DNA from: Platerodrilus igneus
Taxonomy: Eukaryota > Arthropoda > Insecta > Coleoptera > Lycidae
Direction of reading: 5' to 3'
NCBI GenBank assembly: GCA_036346225.1
Contig: JARFIW010000966.1
Span: forward strand, 2,108,001 to 2,172,000
Length of the DNA stretch: 64,000 nt
Shown: positions 11,940-24,365 of the stretch, in pieces
Layout of the letters: each line of letters begins with the position of its first letter
How positions within the stretch are numbered: the first letter of the stretch is position 1
Translations under genes and position numbers: made by a program
The notes under the pieces: model-generated
The model's database searches: none
What the model was told of the DNA's origin: nothing
The model's input: only the letters and a program-made list of their open reading frames with translations

Positions 11940-14289
11940 AATTGTAAGGTCAACAACAGTAAAAATTATTATTAATAAATGTATTAAATCGTTGTTTATA
12001 TTCTTAGGTTTAAGGTGGTAGCATAGTAAATCTAGAACTAAGTATATACATCTAATGGCAACAACATTTTCAAACGTGCCAGCAAGCCTTCAAATCATTT
12101 TCACTTTAATAAGTTGTACACTCTTAGTTATTTAATGCAAATAGTAATACATTCATATAGGGTCAACAAATCTCAAACTAATTCACTAATTGTCGTCTAA
12201 ACGGATTAAATTTAGGAATGCATGAGCTTAAACCGGAAATCCCAACCGATATGGTCGTAATCGTAAATGATGGAGAAAGAAAACACTCACCCTCGAAGTT
12301 GTTAACGTTGGGGTTGAGTCACTACCTGGTCCACGACACCAAGTAGGTGGGCCTACATCCAGAAATAACGTACTTCGGCTCCCATTACTGTAAGGGACGA
12401 CCATTCATCGTGGCTTTAAGGCCACAGGAAGAAGCTAGAGCAATTACCAGTAAAAATTAATTTAACTTTGACGAAAAATACAATTTTCTATAAACCCTAA
12501 ATACTGGCCACGCCGTATTGCGTGCGCGAAATTTTCATAACGAAAAACGTAAACAACCAAACATTTCTACACGTGTCTCCGTTGTGTAGATTGGAAAGTA
12601 AATAAAATCAATTTTGTTCAGGCAGTGACCAGAGTTCAAAGTAATATCTCTATTCAGAATTAACCTGGAAAAACACAGTTTATATTGGGATAATACGCAG
12701 CTTTAATTCGACGAATTTTTCCAACGGAAAACACATAAAAAGCCATTATCGGATACTTGGAACGCGTTATCGAGCATCTGAGTATAGCGTAAACTTTACG
12801 TTAGGGAATTCTGGGAAGGAGAATTTATTCTTAATGAGTGAAAGTATTTACCAAATAAAATATACAGGATTTATCGAATAAAATTTCGTTTTAGAAGCAA
12901 AGTGGATTTTAGTTGAAAATTATTAGCTAGCGTATTTCTTTTTAATTACGGATCGACACCTTTATTTAACCGTAGACATGGAATTTAGATAAACGGCTAA
13001 TTAATTAACAAAAGATTTGAGTTGACAATTATTATAAATAAAATAATCAATTATTGCCGAAAATGAAGGTAACAAGATGCCCCGCATAGCTCAAAGCAAC
13101 CAAGACTTTAATTTGAAATTTTTAATCCTTCAATATACCAGCCGCAGATTACCGATTGTGATCATTATTATATGCCTTATAAAACAGGTATACTAAAAAC
13201 GATATAACAAGGTTCTGGCGCTTTTTAAGTTGGTGTTATGCAAAACTTATTTAATGTACTAATACTAAGAAAACATACACAACAACATATAAACTAAAGA
13301 TTCAAAGTGTTATGTTAATAAGGCTCTCCGAATTAAATTCAGTTATGTATGAGTTAGGAAAGCTAGGGTCACATAAATGGGGAAGTGCTTTTTGTATAAA
13401 TGAATTGCAAATAGAGGCCGACGCATATCTATAAAACAGCTTTCATGATTGCGCTCTAAAAAGGTTGTCATATTTATATATAAAATTAGTTTGGTACATG
13501 CTGGCAGATATATTTTACGGGTACCGAATTTCTAAACCTTAATGCTATTTAAGCAGTTACAGTATCTTTCTGGAAGCAAAATGTTTTGGGATGTTTCTTA
13601 ATTTATTAATCTTAATAGCCACTTTTCTTAAGAATCTCTCTCGCGAGTACAAAATAAAAATGTAGTTCAAAACACTTAAACCTGCCAGTTAATTTTTTTC
13701 CTTGACCGATAACTGACTATGCTAGATAACAATTAAATCAAGCAGGCGTTTAGTCTAGATGGTGTTATACCAACCACTTTCTTTAGAAGTCTGCATATGT
13801 TGTTGAACTTCGTGCATTGTCTGCGGAACATGATTTGTAATTAACTTAATTTTCAATTCAGAAAATATTAGGTTAGCACAAACTTCATTTATATTTATTT
13901 ATGCGTCTCCAAATGCTAAGAGAAGCTTTTACAAAAATCTTTCAAATACAAGAAAATCACGATATTTAAATCATATTATTTGGAGATTGAAGCCAAGTTT
14001 ACTCTGTGCGATGTATTTAATAAGAGAAATCGTCAATATTGCGCACATGAAGATACCTGTTTTACTTTGGGATTTGAGCACCAACTTAAGTTTTTCATAA
14101 AAAAATTTTGATTACTGCTGGACAATAAGTACAATCGACAGAAATTAAATGGAGATTGTTATTTGGAAACAATTTTGTAATTTTATTAAAATTTTCTAGG
14201 TAATTGTAACGCATTGCATTACGCTAGCTGTAGACTAAAGAAGCTAAAGATATGAACAAAATAATATGTTACGGCTAAAAGAATCGTTA
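11940..14289. other. No recognisable gene or repeat
   Basis: AT-rich sequence with only short frames. I saw no motif, splice-like exon or repeat shared with the rest of the window. Confidence 0.5.
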
Positions 14290-14600
14290 GGTTAATAATT
14301 TTGAATTGCCCATAAGGGGCGGGAATTCCGCAATAAACTTAAGACTGCGGGAGCAAATTACAGTGATGCGGGAGGAGGTTCCCAATAAAAACAAATTGCA
14401 AGATATAAATGGTAATATTTGAAATAACAAAGAAATTACACTAAAATAACCACCTAGGTCGAAAATTTTTTTTCGTGTTGTCGTTATTAATGCGTGCGAA
14501 CTCGCTTGCCTAAGGTACGAACCTCTGAAAAACGAGTTTTCCGAGTGGATCCTTCGGTTTAATAATACGATATTTTTAAAACAAAATTATTGTTGTAATT
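14290..14600 (-). repeat. Diverged repeat related to 21690-22010
   Basis: Shared landmarks with 21690-21900 in the same orientation include an AATTACAGTG.TGCGGG block, a following AATAAAAACAAA-like block, and a CCTCTGAAAAACGAG-like block followed by GTGGATCCT. At 22.0 kb the sister copy lies beside a primer-binding-site-like sequence on the minus strand. Both may therefore be LTR-retroelement leader sequence on the minus strand. Similarity is weak. Confidence 0.4.
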
Positions 14601-15199
14601 GATATGTTCATCTACAATTATCTATGGAAATTATCGCTTATGGAGAAAGCACTGTTTGCGCCCTTGTAACTTGGGTTTTATTTACGGTTTTTAAATAAGT
14701 TGTTGTTCTGAATTATCCTGCGCTATAGTGCATGTAACAGAAGCAATGTTACAGTTTTTAGGGTTATAGTTTTGTTATCTGAATTACTTTTATAAAAACC
14801 CAAAACTGAAATGTCGTGTTTAACCTTAACTATTTATAAAATATAAATATACATTTATCATGTTCATCAAAATTAAATTTTCTTATTTCTTATGCTATTG
14901 GTATCCAAAGTAACGCAAACGCGATACAAACATGATAGCATGGACAAAGTTGATAACAATGAGATTTCATAAATAGTAGAGGAAAAGATCTCTGTAGAAA
15001 ACAAAAAAAAAAATCGGAAAAACAGAAGGACAGGACATGTTCTAAGCCAGACATCAAATGGAGGTGGACTCGGGAGCCACTTATACTGTATTGTCAATGA
15101 CTACTTTTGTAAATTTATGACCGGACGAAACTAGTCGCCCTGCAATTAGAGCCATTCATCAAACCTTGCAGTTCTGGGGGTCAAAAGAAGTATTTACCA
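14601..15199. other. No recognisable gene upstream of gypsy pol
   Basis: The frames at 14873-15097 have no motif. Part of this may be degraded gag or protease of the gypsy element that follows, but no CCHC knuckle or DTG/DSG box was seen. Confidence 0.4.
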
Positions 15200-15218
15200 A
15201 AAAAAAAATTTTGTAGAC

Positions 15219-15434
15219 GTGCAAATATCTAACATTACGGTTAAAAATGCAAGCATAATTCTAGTTGATTGTAGATGTAGAAGTTTGTTGAGTCGAAATT
15301 GGTTTTCTGCACTAGCATTGAGTGCACAAAAGGTGCACAATGTCAATACGAAGGTAAAGGAGATGGTAGGAAAATTTGCAGATGTTTTTAAACCTCCAGC
15401 AGAAGCAGTACATGGCACCAGTAAAATTTAGCTT
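15219..15434 (+). pseudogene. gypsy protease-RT linker
   Basis: The open frame contains LLSRNWFSALAL, the usual GRDWL-like strand after the protease, then a KVKEMVGKFADVFKP stretch typical of the linker just before the reverse transcriptase palm. It stops at 15429. The following bases continue the domain in other frames. Confidence 0.7.
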
Positions 15435-15489
15435 AAAGATTGGGTTTAACAAAAATTTTCAAGGCATCGTGTAATGCCACTTACTCTCT

Positions 15490-15830
15490 GAGATAAAATA
15501 GAAGCCGAATTAGTCTATAATCTCGGAAGGCAGATTAACGCCAGTGCAGTGTTCTGATTGGACAAGTCCAGTGGTCCCCGTGTTAAAACAAAATAGACGA
15601 GTACGCATCTGTATAGATTATAAAACGAGCCGTTACCGCCCATTTCTGAATTACTAATAAGGCTAACAAATACCAAAATACTTTCAAAGCTAGCTTGTTA
15701 TCATGCGTAACTACTATTCAGAGTAGATGAACAGTCGTCTGAAATTTTAACGGTAAATATGATTAAAGGACTGTTTAGAGTAAATAAGTTATCTTTTTGT
15801 CTTTCACCAGTTCTCCTATATTTAATTTTT
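15490..15830 (+). pseudogene. gypsy reverse transcriptase fragment, 5' of SINE
   Basis: Recognisable blocks are VRICIDYKTS (read with stops, about 15600-15628) and MIKGLFRVNKLSFCLSP (about 15757-15810). They correspond to the RT blocks that position the template before the YxDD box. The frame is cut at 15830 by SINE copy B. The continuation SASGLFQKLMKQAL is found beyond the SINE at about 16111-16152. The catalytic YxDD box was not found. Confidence 0.7.
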
Positions 15831-16107
15831 CAATGCTTCACCCAAAGGCACTACATTGGCCAGGGAGCGAGTGCCTTTACCTAAAAATTTTGAATTTTAC
15901 CAAACCCTTGCGGTTCCAAACAAGATGGGGATTTTAAACGTGCGTGACAAACTCACGCACGGGACCTACATTTTACCTCTGATCCGAACGGAGGCATATT
16001 TTTGTGAAAAATGCACGCCTGAAATTTTTAAAGCGGTTAGTGTCTGGATTCGAACCCGCGATCTGGTCTTAGTTATACGCAGATCAACTAAGCTACGGAG
16101 CCGCTCC
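15831..16107 (-). mobile_element. tRNA-derived SINE, copy B, inside gypsy RT
   Basis: On the minus strand the head reads GGCTCCGTAGCTTAGTTGAT (A box) and CGGGTTCGAATCC (B box, at about 16043-16056 on the plus strand), a better tRNA match than copies A and D. The body has GTGCATTTTTCACAAAAATA, CACGCACGTTT and AAGGGTTTGG landmarks, and the 3' end is TGAAGCATTG. It interrupts gypsy reverse transcriptase, so it is younger than that insertion. No perfect target-site duplication is visible. Confidence 0.85.
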
Positions 16108-16379
16108 TTTTATCAGCCTCGGGGTTGTTTCAAAAACTTATGAAACAAGCACTAGGTCACTAGGTGGGAGTTCTAATATTCCTATATCACTGGAAGAACA
16201 TAATAAAAGGTTTTTTCAACGTGTTTAGCCGATCACGTGTAATAGGCCTTGAACTCGGTAAGAAAATTATTTTTTCAGTGTAATAGAATTACAATTGTCG
16301 GCATTCGTCATTTCCAGTAAAAATGTAAATCCCCAGGAAATAAAGTTAAGCAATTCATGCAACACAAGAATCCAAAACT

Positions 16380-16830
16380 AAAGAAGAATTACGAGCTTTT
16401 CTAGGATTACTAAATTTTTATGTGTCTGAACCGCTTTACTGGTTATAAGATAAAGCTCAAAGATGGAAATTGGGTCAAGAAAAACAAGCATTTGAAAATG
16501 GAATACTATCATCCGGAAAAAAAATCAACATGGACTTATGATCCTTAACACGGGTAGTTTGTGTGTTGTCTGTGCTAGATAAGCATGAAAAACCAGTAGC
16601 ATTTAGTTCAAGAACATTAAATAAGACGGAAAGAAATTATTCACCGCTTGACCAAAAAATGTTGGGAATAACGTTTGGTGTTCTAAAATTTCAGAAATTT
16701 ATTTGCGGTCGCTATGTAACTACTAAAACGGATCGAAAATAAAAAATACTGATGGTTTTAATCGACTACCATTATCAAGCACTGAAGATGAAATACTTGA
16801 TTCACCGAAAGTATTCTTTCTAGAGAATGT
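16380..16830 (+). pseudogene. gypsy RNase H and linker remnant
   Basis: Blocks read ELRAFLGLLNFYV (thumb), then after stops KPVAFSSRTLNKTERNYSPL and GVLKFQKFICGRYV (RNase H), then DGFNRLPLSSTEDEI, the usual linker before integrase. The catalytic Asp of RNase H falls in a broken part. It is clearly Ty3/gypsy and inactive. Confidence 0.8.
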
Positions 16831-16949
16831 TGCTACGCACCTAGATGTAACCGGAAGAAAAGTAAATACCAGGCTAACTATCAACCGCGGAGAGTGGGGG
16901 GATTTGCCTACATACCAAAAAGAAACATAAAAAGCCACATCGCCCACGA

Positions 16950-18050
16950 TTATCTATTAACACATAAAAATAAATAAAGGATTTTGTACAAACAAGCAAA
17001 TGGAAAATAAATTAAGTGTTATTATTTCACAGCCAACAATTATATTGTATGGACAATTTAGGAATTTAGATACGAAGTGCGCATCTCGTACTTCACACAA
17101 AATAAAATTAATGAGTAGTAACCAAACCTGTGAGAGCTTTTGTCAAGCGTTTTTAAAATTTCACCTAATACTTTTTGTAAAATAACTAATTAGTAGGAAA
17201 GGATTAACGTGTGGGAGCTATTGCCAGACATCATTTAAACCCGTTTGTTAAATAAACTAATCAGTATAAAAGAATAAGCGTATGTCTGTCCAATATTTCT
17301 AACAAAGGTATCTCACACCTGTAGAGCGATAATATCGATTAGCAGCAACGAACAATAGTTCTACTATGTCACGTTCCTTGTCACGTAACTACACCAAACG
17401 TTGATGCGGAATATGTCATTGACACACACAAAAGAAAACTAGTTGCATACCTGTAGGTGTCCGGATACTTAGCTCGTAATCCGTCGGGGGTGAGTCAACA
17501 CAGCAACGCCATGGTCGTCGGGACCTATTTACCCTGCCACCATAACTGCAGCAGCGGTCTACGGACAAAAGCAATTGGTCTACAGATAAAAGCAGTTGGT
17601 CTATAGAAAGAAAGAACCCATTTGGCCTCCAGCTAAAGAAAGCCAAAATAGAATCTGATTAGAATGGGTACGCGCGGGGAAACTAGCCAATCTACGCAAA
17701 ACACCTCTTAGTTGTCGAACAAGAAAAAACAAACGTGCATTGCTTTTGAAATACGGCGACGAATAATGTAGAAAACACTTCAACGCACAAGCTGCAGAAT
17801 CAAATTCAACAATGGTTCATATAACACAAATTCGAACTGCAAATCCTCGCTTATCGAAGCGCCATTGAAACTGGAAAACCTGGGTTTTATCGAATAGTGC
17901 GCGACCTTATTTCAACAAGTCTTTACATTGGAGTAATAGAAAAAACCATTATACGCGATCGTAATGTATACCAAGATAACGGAATTTATTCGAGCGGGTA
18001 TTGAATTAACAAGGGAGAAAAATATGGTAATTAATTTATGCTGAAAATAA
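16950..18050. other. Possible gypsy 3' remnants; no clear gene
   Basis: Near 17560-17640 a short tandem motif (TTGGTCTA.AGA.AAAAGCAG) occurs two to three times, and a frame reads KKEPIWPPAKES. It could be the end of a degraded pol or env region. I cannot name it with confidence. Confidence 0.35.
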
Positions 18051-18240
18051 ACATAACAATGGCTATATGCAAATACCTGTTACAGCCGCTGAAGTAGCAA
18101 CAATGACTGATAAAGATGCAGTCTTGATGAGCAAAGAATTATCTCTTTACGGAATTACCAAATTCTACACCACAAGAACTAAATTCTTACAAGAGAATCT
18201 GGTTCGAATTATCAGAAGTTTAAATTAGGGATCAGGAATG
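18051..18240 (+). pseudogene. Possible gag N-terminal fragment
   Basis: The frame holds MTDKDAVLMSKELSLYGIT and then TRTKFLQENLVRIIRSLN before a stop. The helix-rich pattern is reminiscent of the SAP-like start of some insect gypsy gag proteins. It lies downstream of the pol remnant, so it would belong to another insertion. The identification is weak and rests on pattern only. Confidence 0.3.
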
Positions 18241-21200
18241 AGAGGAACGGAGATTGTTAATGCAATCGGAATTGACTAGTGGAAAATTCTAATCAGGAGA
18301 AAGAGAGCAGGAAATCAATATGGAACCACCTGTTAAGCAGATTGGCATAAAAGTTTTAGAAACGCGACCAATTTGCGAAAAGAAACAACCAAGGTAGTTG
18401 AAAAAGTATGTTACCTAGTTGTACAGTTAGTTCTGTGGAGTTATTAGAGAACTTGTTATTTGGATTAATCATGTCAGCCTAGAGGGACAGTGATGTTATA
18501 TATTTAAGCATTGCATGTTTATTATATTGTGTTACACTTTGTAACAGTTCGTTTTTAGTGTTACGAATCTAGAAGTTAGGCAACTTTGTTTACTTGCATT
18601 TGGGTTATAAGTTAAACGGAGAAGCAGTCTTCTTTGTCTTATTAGTCGAAATTCTGTTGGTAGGGATCAAAAGGCGTATTGTAGTATTCTAGGAAGCTTT
18701 TCCTTTTAAAAATAAATTAAATCGCCGGCTAGGGAGTAAGCTGATTTTATTTATTATACAATGATTTTAAAATAAGGTTATCTGTTGTAGCAAATTAATT
18801 TAATTTCTAAAAACCTATTCCTCACTTCAACATGACTTTTGTTATATTGTCATTTAGGTGAATTTGAATACTTGTTCGAGGATTGTGAAATGAGAAAATG
18901 GGAAAATATCAGCAGGGGTATTGAGCTAGTTGATATGGTTTCTACATCTTGGATTGAATTTTGGAGAACTTGCTTTTCCTGGGTTAATATTCTTTGGTTT
19001 AGAGGATCAGGAGTTCGGGTGTCCGCCATGATGTCCACCATCTGTTGTTAGTTCAACTGATTGCGTTTTATCTTAACGTGTGATTGAGGTCAAGGACTTT
19101 GATAATACTTTATTCAGCTATTTATGTATATATCCGTTTAAATTTTTGTAAAAGAAAAACTTATAGTAATTGTTTGTTTCACAAATGTTTAAATGCTAAT
19201 GGCACTGTGAAGATGCAATGCTTGAATTAATGTTTGAATTAGATACGTTGTAATTTTATATTGTAAAAGCCTTGAGATATGAGCTCATATCAGGTCGGTT
19301 TATTTTGTTAACTTTTTGATACTCTGTAGTTATTAAAAAGCAAAGAAAGAAAATTTACTGAAGTAAAATTTACATGTTTTGTTAGTCTTAAAAGAATTGA
19401 AATTGGTTAAAGATTTATTTTTATTTTACTAAAATAATCCAAAGTTTGATTATTTTTGTTAGTTAATTACAATTTTTATACGTTGTCTTATTCAAAACTG
19501 AATCAGTGAGGTCTTATTAGGTAACTTATTTTTATGTGATAAAACAAAGAACCCACCGTTTAGCCCTGTTGGAGATTTAAGTAAGAAAGATTAAATAAAT
19601 ACAATAGCCTAGGATCATTCATGCACACGATACAAGCAAGTGAACGTTACACGCAAGTACAAGTTACAATTTTTTGGTGGTGTCTTTCAGTGGATACACC
19701 GCCATTGATAAGGTGTGGCTCGTTAATAAGTTGTCAAATTAAAGTTTAAATCAGATCATCAGGAAGCGAAAAAATCTCGTATTCTAATATTATGTATTTG
19801 CACTAAATAAAGAATATAACGGTAAAACTATTGTAAATATTATTAAGAACCAGGAACTTCACCTCCCATATTAATTACCGCTATCCACATACTAACTTAA
19901 ATTGTGTGCATATCAGAATATAACACTTTTAAAGTGTTTGCTGTACTTCTGCTACTGCATATATCACGTAAATATAAATTACACAAAATAAACCTTATTT
20001 CTTACGCAATTTCATTAAAATGAGGGTTCGAGTTCGAGGCCTTTACCTTAGGTTGTCCAGATATCTCGTTAATTTGTATCTCTGCAGGTTTGATAGAAAT
20101 TTCAATTATCAGATGTTACAAATCCGAATCCCAAATTAGAGTTTGCACTATTTGGATCTCAGCTTCAACTCTAATCAGCTTTCTGAGCATTAATCTATTG
20201 AAATCGAATAGCTTTCGCATGGTTAAGCCCTGAAATTAAAGTCGTGCTGCTTGTACCAACTTAGTTTTAATCCTTAAATCGACAATTTTGCTATGGTAGA
20301 TAATTAAGATACTACTTTACACCAATATCGCTGTTTTATTCACTGCATACTAATCACAAGCTTTCTAAAATGTAGTTGTGTAGGTGAAACGAAAGTTGGT
20401 TTATCTATTATTAATTGCAAACATTAAAATTGAAATCTTTTTGTATTATTTCTTAAATAACAAATATTTAAATATTGTTTGGATGCACTTAGTATTTGGA
20501 CAACCTTGTATTTTAAAATACCAAAGAAAGTTGAAATTAGAGCCTCTGTAATTTGAATAGTCTTTCTACGCAGTGCAAAGGTTTTGCCTTTGTCATAAAA
20601 TCAACAGCAATATAAAAGTTTTAAGTCAATACATTTATAGCTATGGATCGCCTTTCGTGCAGTGAGATCATCTTTCAGTATTAAAAGCATTTAGAGAACG
20701 TTTTTAGTATTTCCTAAGGAAACCTAAGGTTCGTGTTTTTTCGGTCTTAACAAACTGAAGTGCCTACTATAAAATCCTTTTAACTTCTTAAACTTAAGAT
20801 ATAATGCGCCGGAATTCCGGCCAATTTTAATCAAGCTTTTATTTCTAAAAAATATCTCAAACACGTAAGTTGTAAGTCAATGTGATAATTATGCAGGAAG
20901 TCCATAAACTAGAAAGAAAATTTACTCTCACTGTTTTTTGAAATTAGTCATGATGTTTTAGTGGACCCAAACAAACTCAAGCAAACTTTTGTTAAAAGAG
21001 TAGTTTATTCAAATTAAATACCCCAAGATGCTATTTGGGTTGTCAAAAGAATTAATTTCCTAGGTAGTAAAATGATTAAATCATAAATATTTCTTGCTAC
21101 TTTACTAATAGAAATTAAGGAAAGAAGTTATATTAAAACACCGTTAGAGTGGAGTTATTCTAAATTTTGTACGCAAATTATGAAATGTGTTAAGGTTAAT

Positions 21201-21685
21201 TTTACACAGTAGGTTAAAATTGTATTTTTAAACTAAAAAAAGGACCTTTCTTCTCTCTACCTAATGGTTTCGGAGCTTGTAAATTTTTTAACCATTATGT
21301 TTTGATTATGTCTTCATCAAGGTATATTGCGTAAACAAATCGATTAATCCCTTCTGCATTTTTTTAATGTTTTTATACTTCTGCAATGGAAACACTTATT
21401 ATCTTTCCAACAAGAATATTATAGTTCTAGTGGTGTATTTACGAAGTTCTTTACAATTTAAAAAAATCACTAAAATATGTTAATACAATCTGTTTTTGTG
21501 CAGCCGTATGCGAAGTAAGCAGTTCGCGTCCATAGTACGTGAAATTCAATTTTGCGTACGACATCTTTAGTAACAGCCGCAAAACTAAATGTCGCTTCTA
21601 TACGCAATTGACGTCAGTCGCTTCAAACTTTGACATTTCTAAAATATGGCAGTGCTTGTTACAGGTGAATAAAGCGTTAGATTGC
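18241..21685. other. Long AT-rich stretch without gene
   Basis: No coding motif was found. A short perfect palindrome (GATATGAGCTCATATC, 19276-19291) and a TGTTAC..GTAACA hairpin near 18529-18545 were noted. The frames at 18839-19051 on both strands carry no motif. Confidence 0.5.
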
Positions 21686-21689
21686 TATA

Positions 21690-22010
21690 TTTAAATTGCC
21701 AACAAACCAGAAACAAATTGGGGGTCTATGGGCTAATTACAGTGGTGCGGGGTTGAATCCTTATAGGAACAAATAAAGAAATGTAAATGTCAATTACTTT
21801 GAAAAAACCTTTTTATGTACTAAATTAATGGACGTCAACTGGTCTGGTCTAGGGATAATCCTCTAGAAAACAAGTATTTCTGGTGAATCCTACTTTATAT
21901 CGACCTCTTGGTGAAATGGAGTTTTTTTACAAACTGCTAATACTATGTTACGTTAATTCGTGGCAGCCACGTTGGGCGCCAAAATTTCTGCTACGTTGGC
22001 TCGTAGCCGT
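21690..22010 (-). repeat. LTR-element leader with primer-binding-site-like sequence
   Basis: The minus strand reads TTTTGGCGCCCAACGTGG at about 21970-21987. TGGCGCCCAAC is the typical form of a tRNA primer-binding site just after a 5' LTR. Sequence to its left, in minus orientation downstream, resembles the repeat at 14290-14600. To its right a polypyrimidine-rich stretch could be the LTR end, but its start could not be fixed. No gag was found downstream on the minus strand. Confidence 0.4.
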
Positions 22011-22019
22011 GCGTAACAC

Positions 22020-22700
22020 AAAAAAAAAATCAAAGAAATGACCGGGCTCAATCGGAGAGTAGGGGGGTTGTAGAAATCAGACTGACATATAATGTATGCG
22101 GCGGTAAGGAGTTAGTGACAATACCTGCAAGAAAATTAGTTAAGCAAACCTGAAAAAAAAGAATAAGCATAGCAGCAATGAAACGTCTAAGTTATTCAGT
22201 ACTTTGTAGAATGTAAATAAAACTGTTTAGATAAACTATATAATATAATCACGATAAAAGCATTACAAAATTTTTTATCACAAAGTGAGGTAATATTGGG
22301 GAGTAGCAGAAACGTTTCCTCACACACCAATTAAACATAAATCAGACAAAATGTTAACAAAGGATAAATAGATAAGACACAATTGATATGAGTAATCCAG
22401 TAGTATTGATTTTGTTTTTCTTTCTTTTTTTTTCTTAGTAGCATGCACTTCTATTGTAAAAGGTATCAGAACGACAAAGATATTGCAAAACAACGGATAG
22501 ATATTTAAAGTCATATCAAGTAGGAAATAGTTCAACTTACATAAAGTCCTTCAGTAACGCTTCCTTGCAATTGAAGTGTGGGATTCACGATGTCCTGCAC
22601 TAACGAAGCACTTCACCCTTTACTGGGAGGGTGTTGATGGACCTTATCACACGTTACCCTAATCACACCTACGTATTTCACTGGTGTTAGCAACAGACAT
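22020..22700. other. No gene; possible 3' flank of the minus-strand exon
   Basis: On the minus strand this lies downstream of the exon stop at 22703. A donor-like TATGTAAGT occurs near 22535-22545 (minus). A candidate LTR on the minus strand may occupy part of it. Nothing firm. Confidence 0.35.
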
Positions 22701-22702
22701 TA

Positions 22703-23003
22703 TCACGCGACGGAACTATGTAGCATTGATAAATCTCTTGTTACTTCTATTTCCTGAGGCAATAGTTTCGAAATATGTTGTAGCACTAGTTTAATTTCAA
22801 CTGGGACCAAATGTATATTATCTTCATAAACATCTAAAAAGCAGTGAGAAACTTCAACCAATACCTTCGTAAACCGGTAATCTGTTATATTTCGCAAATA
22901 ACGAAATTTGCGCAAGCAGAGATCTGTTGTAGATTCTTTGGGGTTAGAAAATTCAGAAACTACAGTATCAACTGTATTTGGATAATCCAAAGTATGAACT
23001 ACT
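22703..23003 (-). CDS. Candidate terminal coding exon, UTP15 C-terminal-like
   Basis: On the minus strand a strong acceptor (CCTTTTCTTTTTATCAG) ends at 23004. It is followed by an open frame of about 99 codons to a TGA at 22703-22705. The frame is free of stops and has alternating hydrophobic and charged helices: LRKFRYLRNITDYRFTKVLV, then a CFLDVYED block and LVLQHISKLLPQEIEVTRDL. The pattern (a DYRF-type helix, an LD-Y helix, a final helix pair) resembles the C-terminal domain of UTP15, a U3 snoRNP protein of the small-subunit processome. That resemblance is from memory of the fold pattern and could be wrong. It is the only coding stretch here that is intact and not from a transposon. Upstream exons would lie to the right; none was found. 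Confidence 0.45.
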
Positions 23004-23009
23004 CTGATA

Positions 23010-23760
23010 AAAAGAAAAGGACCGCGAAACTAGATCGCACACCCAGTTCAAATAACAAAAGACAACTCCACAAAAAAAACACAATTAGTAAAGCAACGCG
23101 TATCACTAAAATAATGTTCCGTAAAACAAGCACGTGCGGTCGAGTCAACAAGTTCTATCACTTTTTTTTCCAACAGAAGATCAACAAAAAACAATTAGTA
23201 AAGCAATGCGTATCACTAAAACCGTCCGTGTTCCGTAAACAAGCACGTCAAACACGTTACATATCAAGCATACTTCCTTCAAATGGTCATCAGAACTACA
23301 CTGCTACAGTTAATATACAACTTTTATTTCACAAGAAAAACAACTAAAAGCGTGCCGTGCTTGTTCATGTGTTACGTTAATCTATTCCGCATTAATTCTC
23401 ACTATTTTCAAAGCAAAAAGGAAACAGTTTTTTTAACGTAATTAATATATAGGAACAAAGAGCAAACTACAACTGTTCATCTGTTTCTATCAACTCGTTG
23501 CTATTACAACCGCTTATCGTCTCTTATATAGACTTGTATATCCACATAAGCAACAAAATTTATACGAACGGCAAGACAAGAACGATGCAATCCACTCAAT
23601 ATAATACGACGCCTTCGCCAACGGGTTAATAAATATAAAATATAGAAATAGTAATTGCAGAAAGGTATTTACTAATTGAGAAAAAGCGTAAAATGTTAAA
23701 CGATTAAAAATGAACGTTACAACTATATCCTAAAAAGAAGAAAACAACCACTTTCAGCTC
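23010..23760. other. No supported gene; possible intron upstream of the exon
   Basis: The 167-codon open frame at 22844-23347 (plus) is largely the antisense of the candidate exon plus Lys/Thr-rich sequence. A short segment containing ACAATTAGTAAAGCAA recurs about 120 bp apart (about 23079-23100 and 23193-23212), so a small tandem duplication is present. Confidence 0.45.
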
Positions 23761-23974
23761 ATTGCGTCACCTAAAGCCATTTGAGTACAAGCATCACCAT
23801 CATAATCATTAGGTTTTGCACTGGAGATGATTGGACGTATCCATCGTTGACTATTACGAGCTAACCTACACATTTCCCAGAAATTACCACGGACTATATG
23901 CTTCACTATCTGAGTGAAATTTTTTAATCTAGGTCTACCTGTATCCCTCTTTTTCTTCCTCTGCTTTTAATAAA

Positions 23975-24365
23975 ACCCGCATCATTTCCTCGTGGCTTAA
24001 AACGTGACTTTTATCCTATTTCTACTAGATAATGAATAATTTTGCATGACATGGGGAAAGTAATTCGAGCATAGAAAACTAAATTGGTTATTTTGCAAAC
24101 AGAAAAGCCCGTGACCGATTTCACTGTTTTTGCAGATCATCAGACGGATGCATCTCTTTTTGCTAAGTTCTGGGATTATACACAAATCAAGGTGTATTTA
24201 TAATACAAACAGTTTCTCATGCGCCCTCTATACTCGAATGTAAGCAACTAACCATCGGTAACATCCCAACATGATCAGCATAGATGGACTTGCCAGACAA
24301 AATTTTTAAAATCTTAGTCAAAAGACAAAATGAAAAATAAATAAACAAATGGCCAAATTCCTACT
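23975..24365. other. Insertion inside RTE copy 3
   Basis: Flanking LINE sequence is recognisable on both sides when compared with RTE copy 1, but these bases have no counterpart there. No terminal repeats or target-site duplication could be picked out. Identity unknown. Confidence 0.4.

Larger units (their letters stand above)
15200..16950 (+). mobile_element. Ty3/gypsy LTR-retrotransposon pol remnant
   Basis: Plus-strand fragments in pol order are a protease-RT linker (15219-15434), reverse transcriptase pieces (15490-15830, resuming about 16108-16160), RNase H (about 16380-16740) and the RNase H-integrase linker (about 16741-16830). Stops and frameshifts are everywhere. A tRNA-SINE (copy B) splits the reverse transcriptase. 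I found no integrase zinc finger and could not delimit flanking LTRs. Confidence 0.8.
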
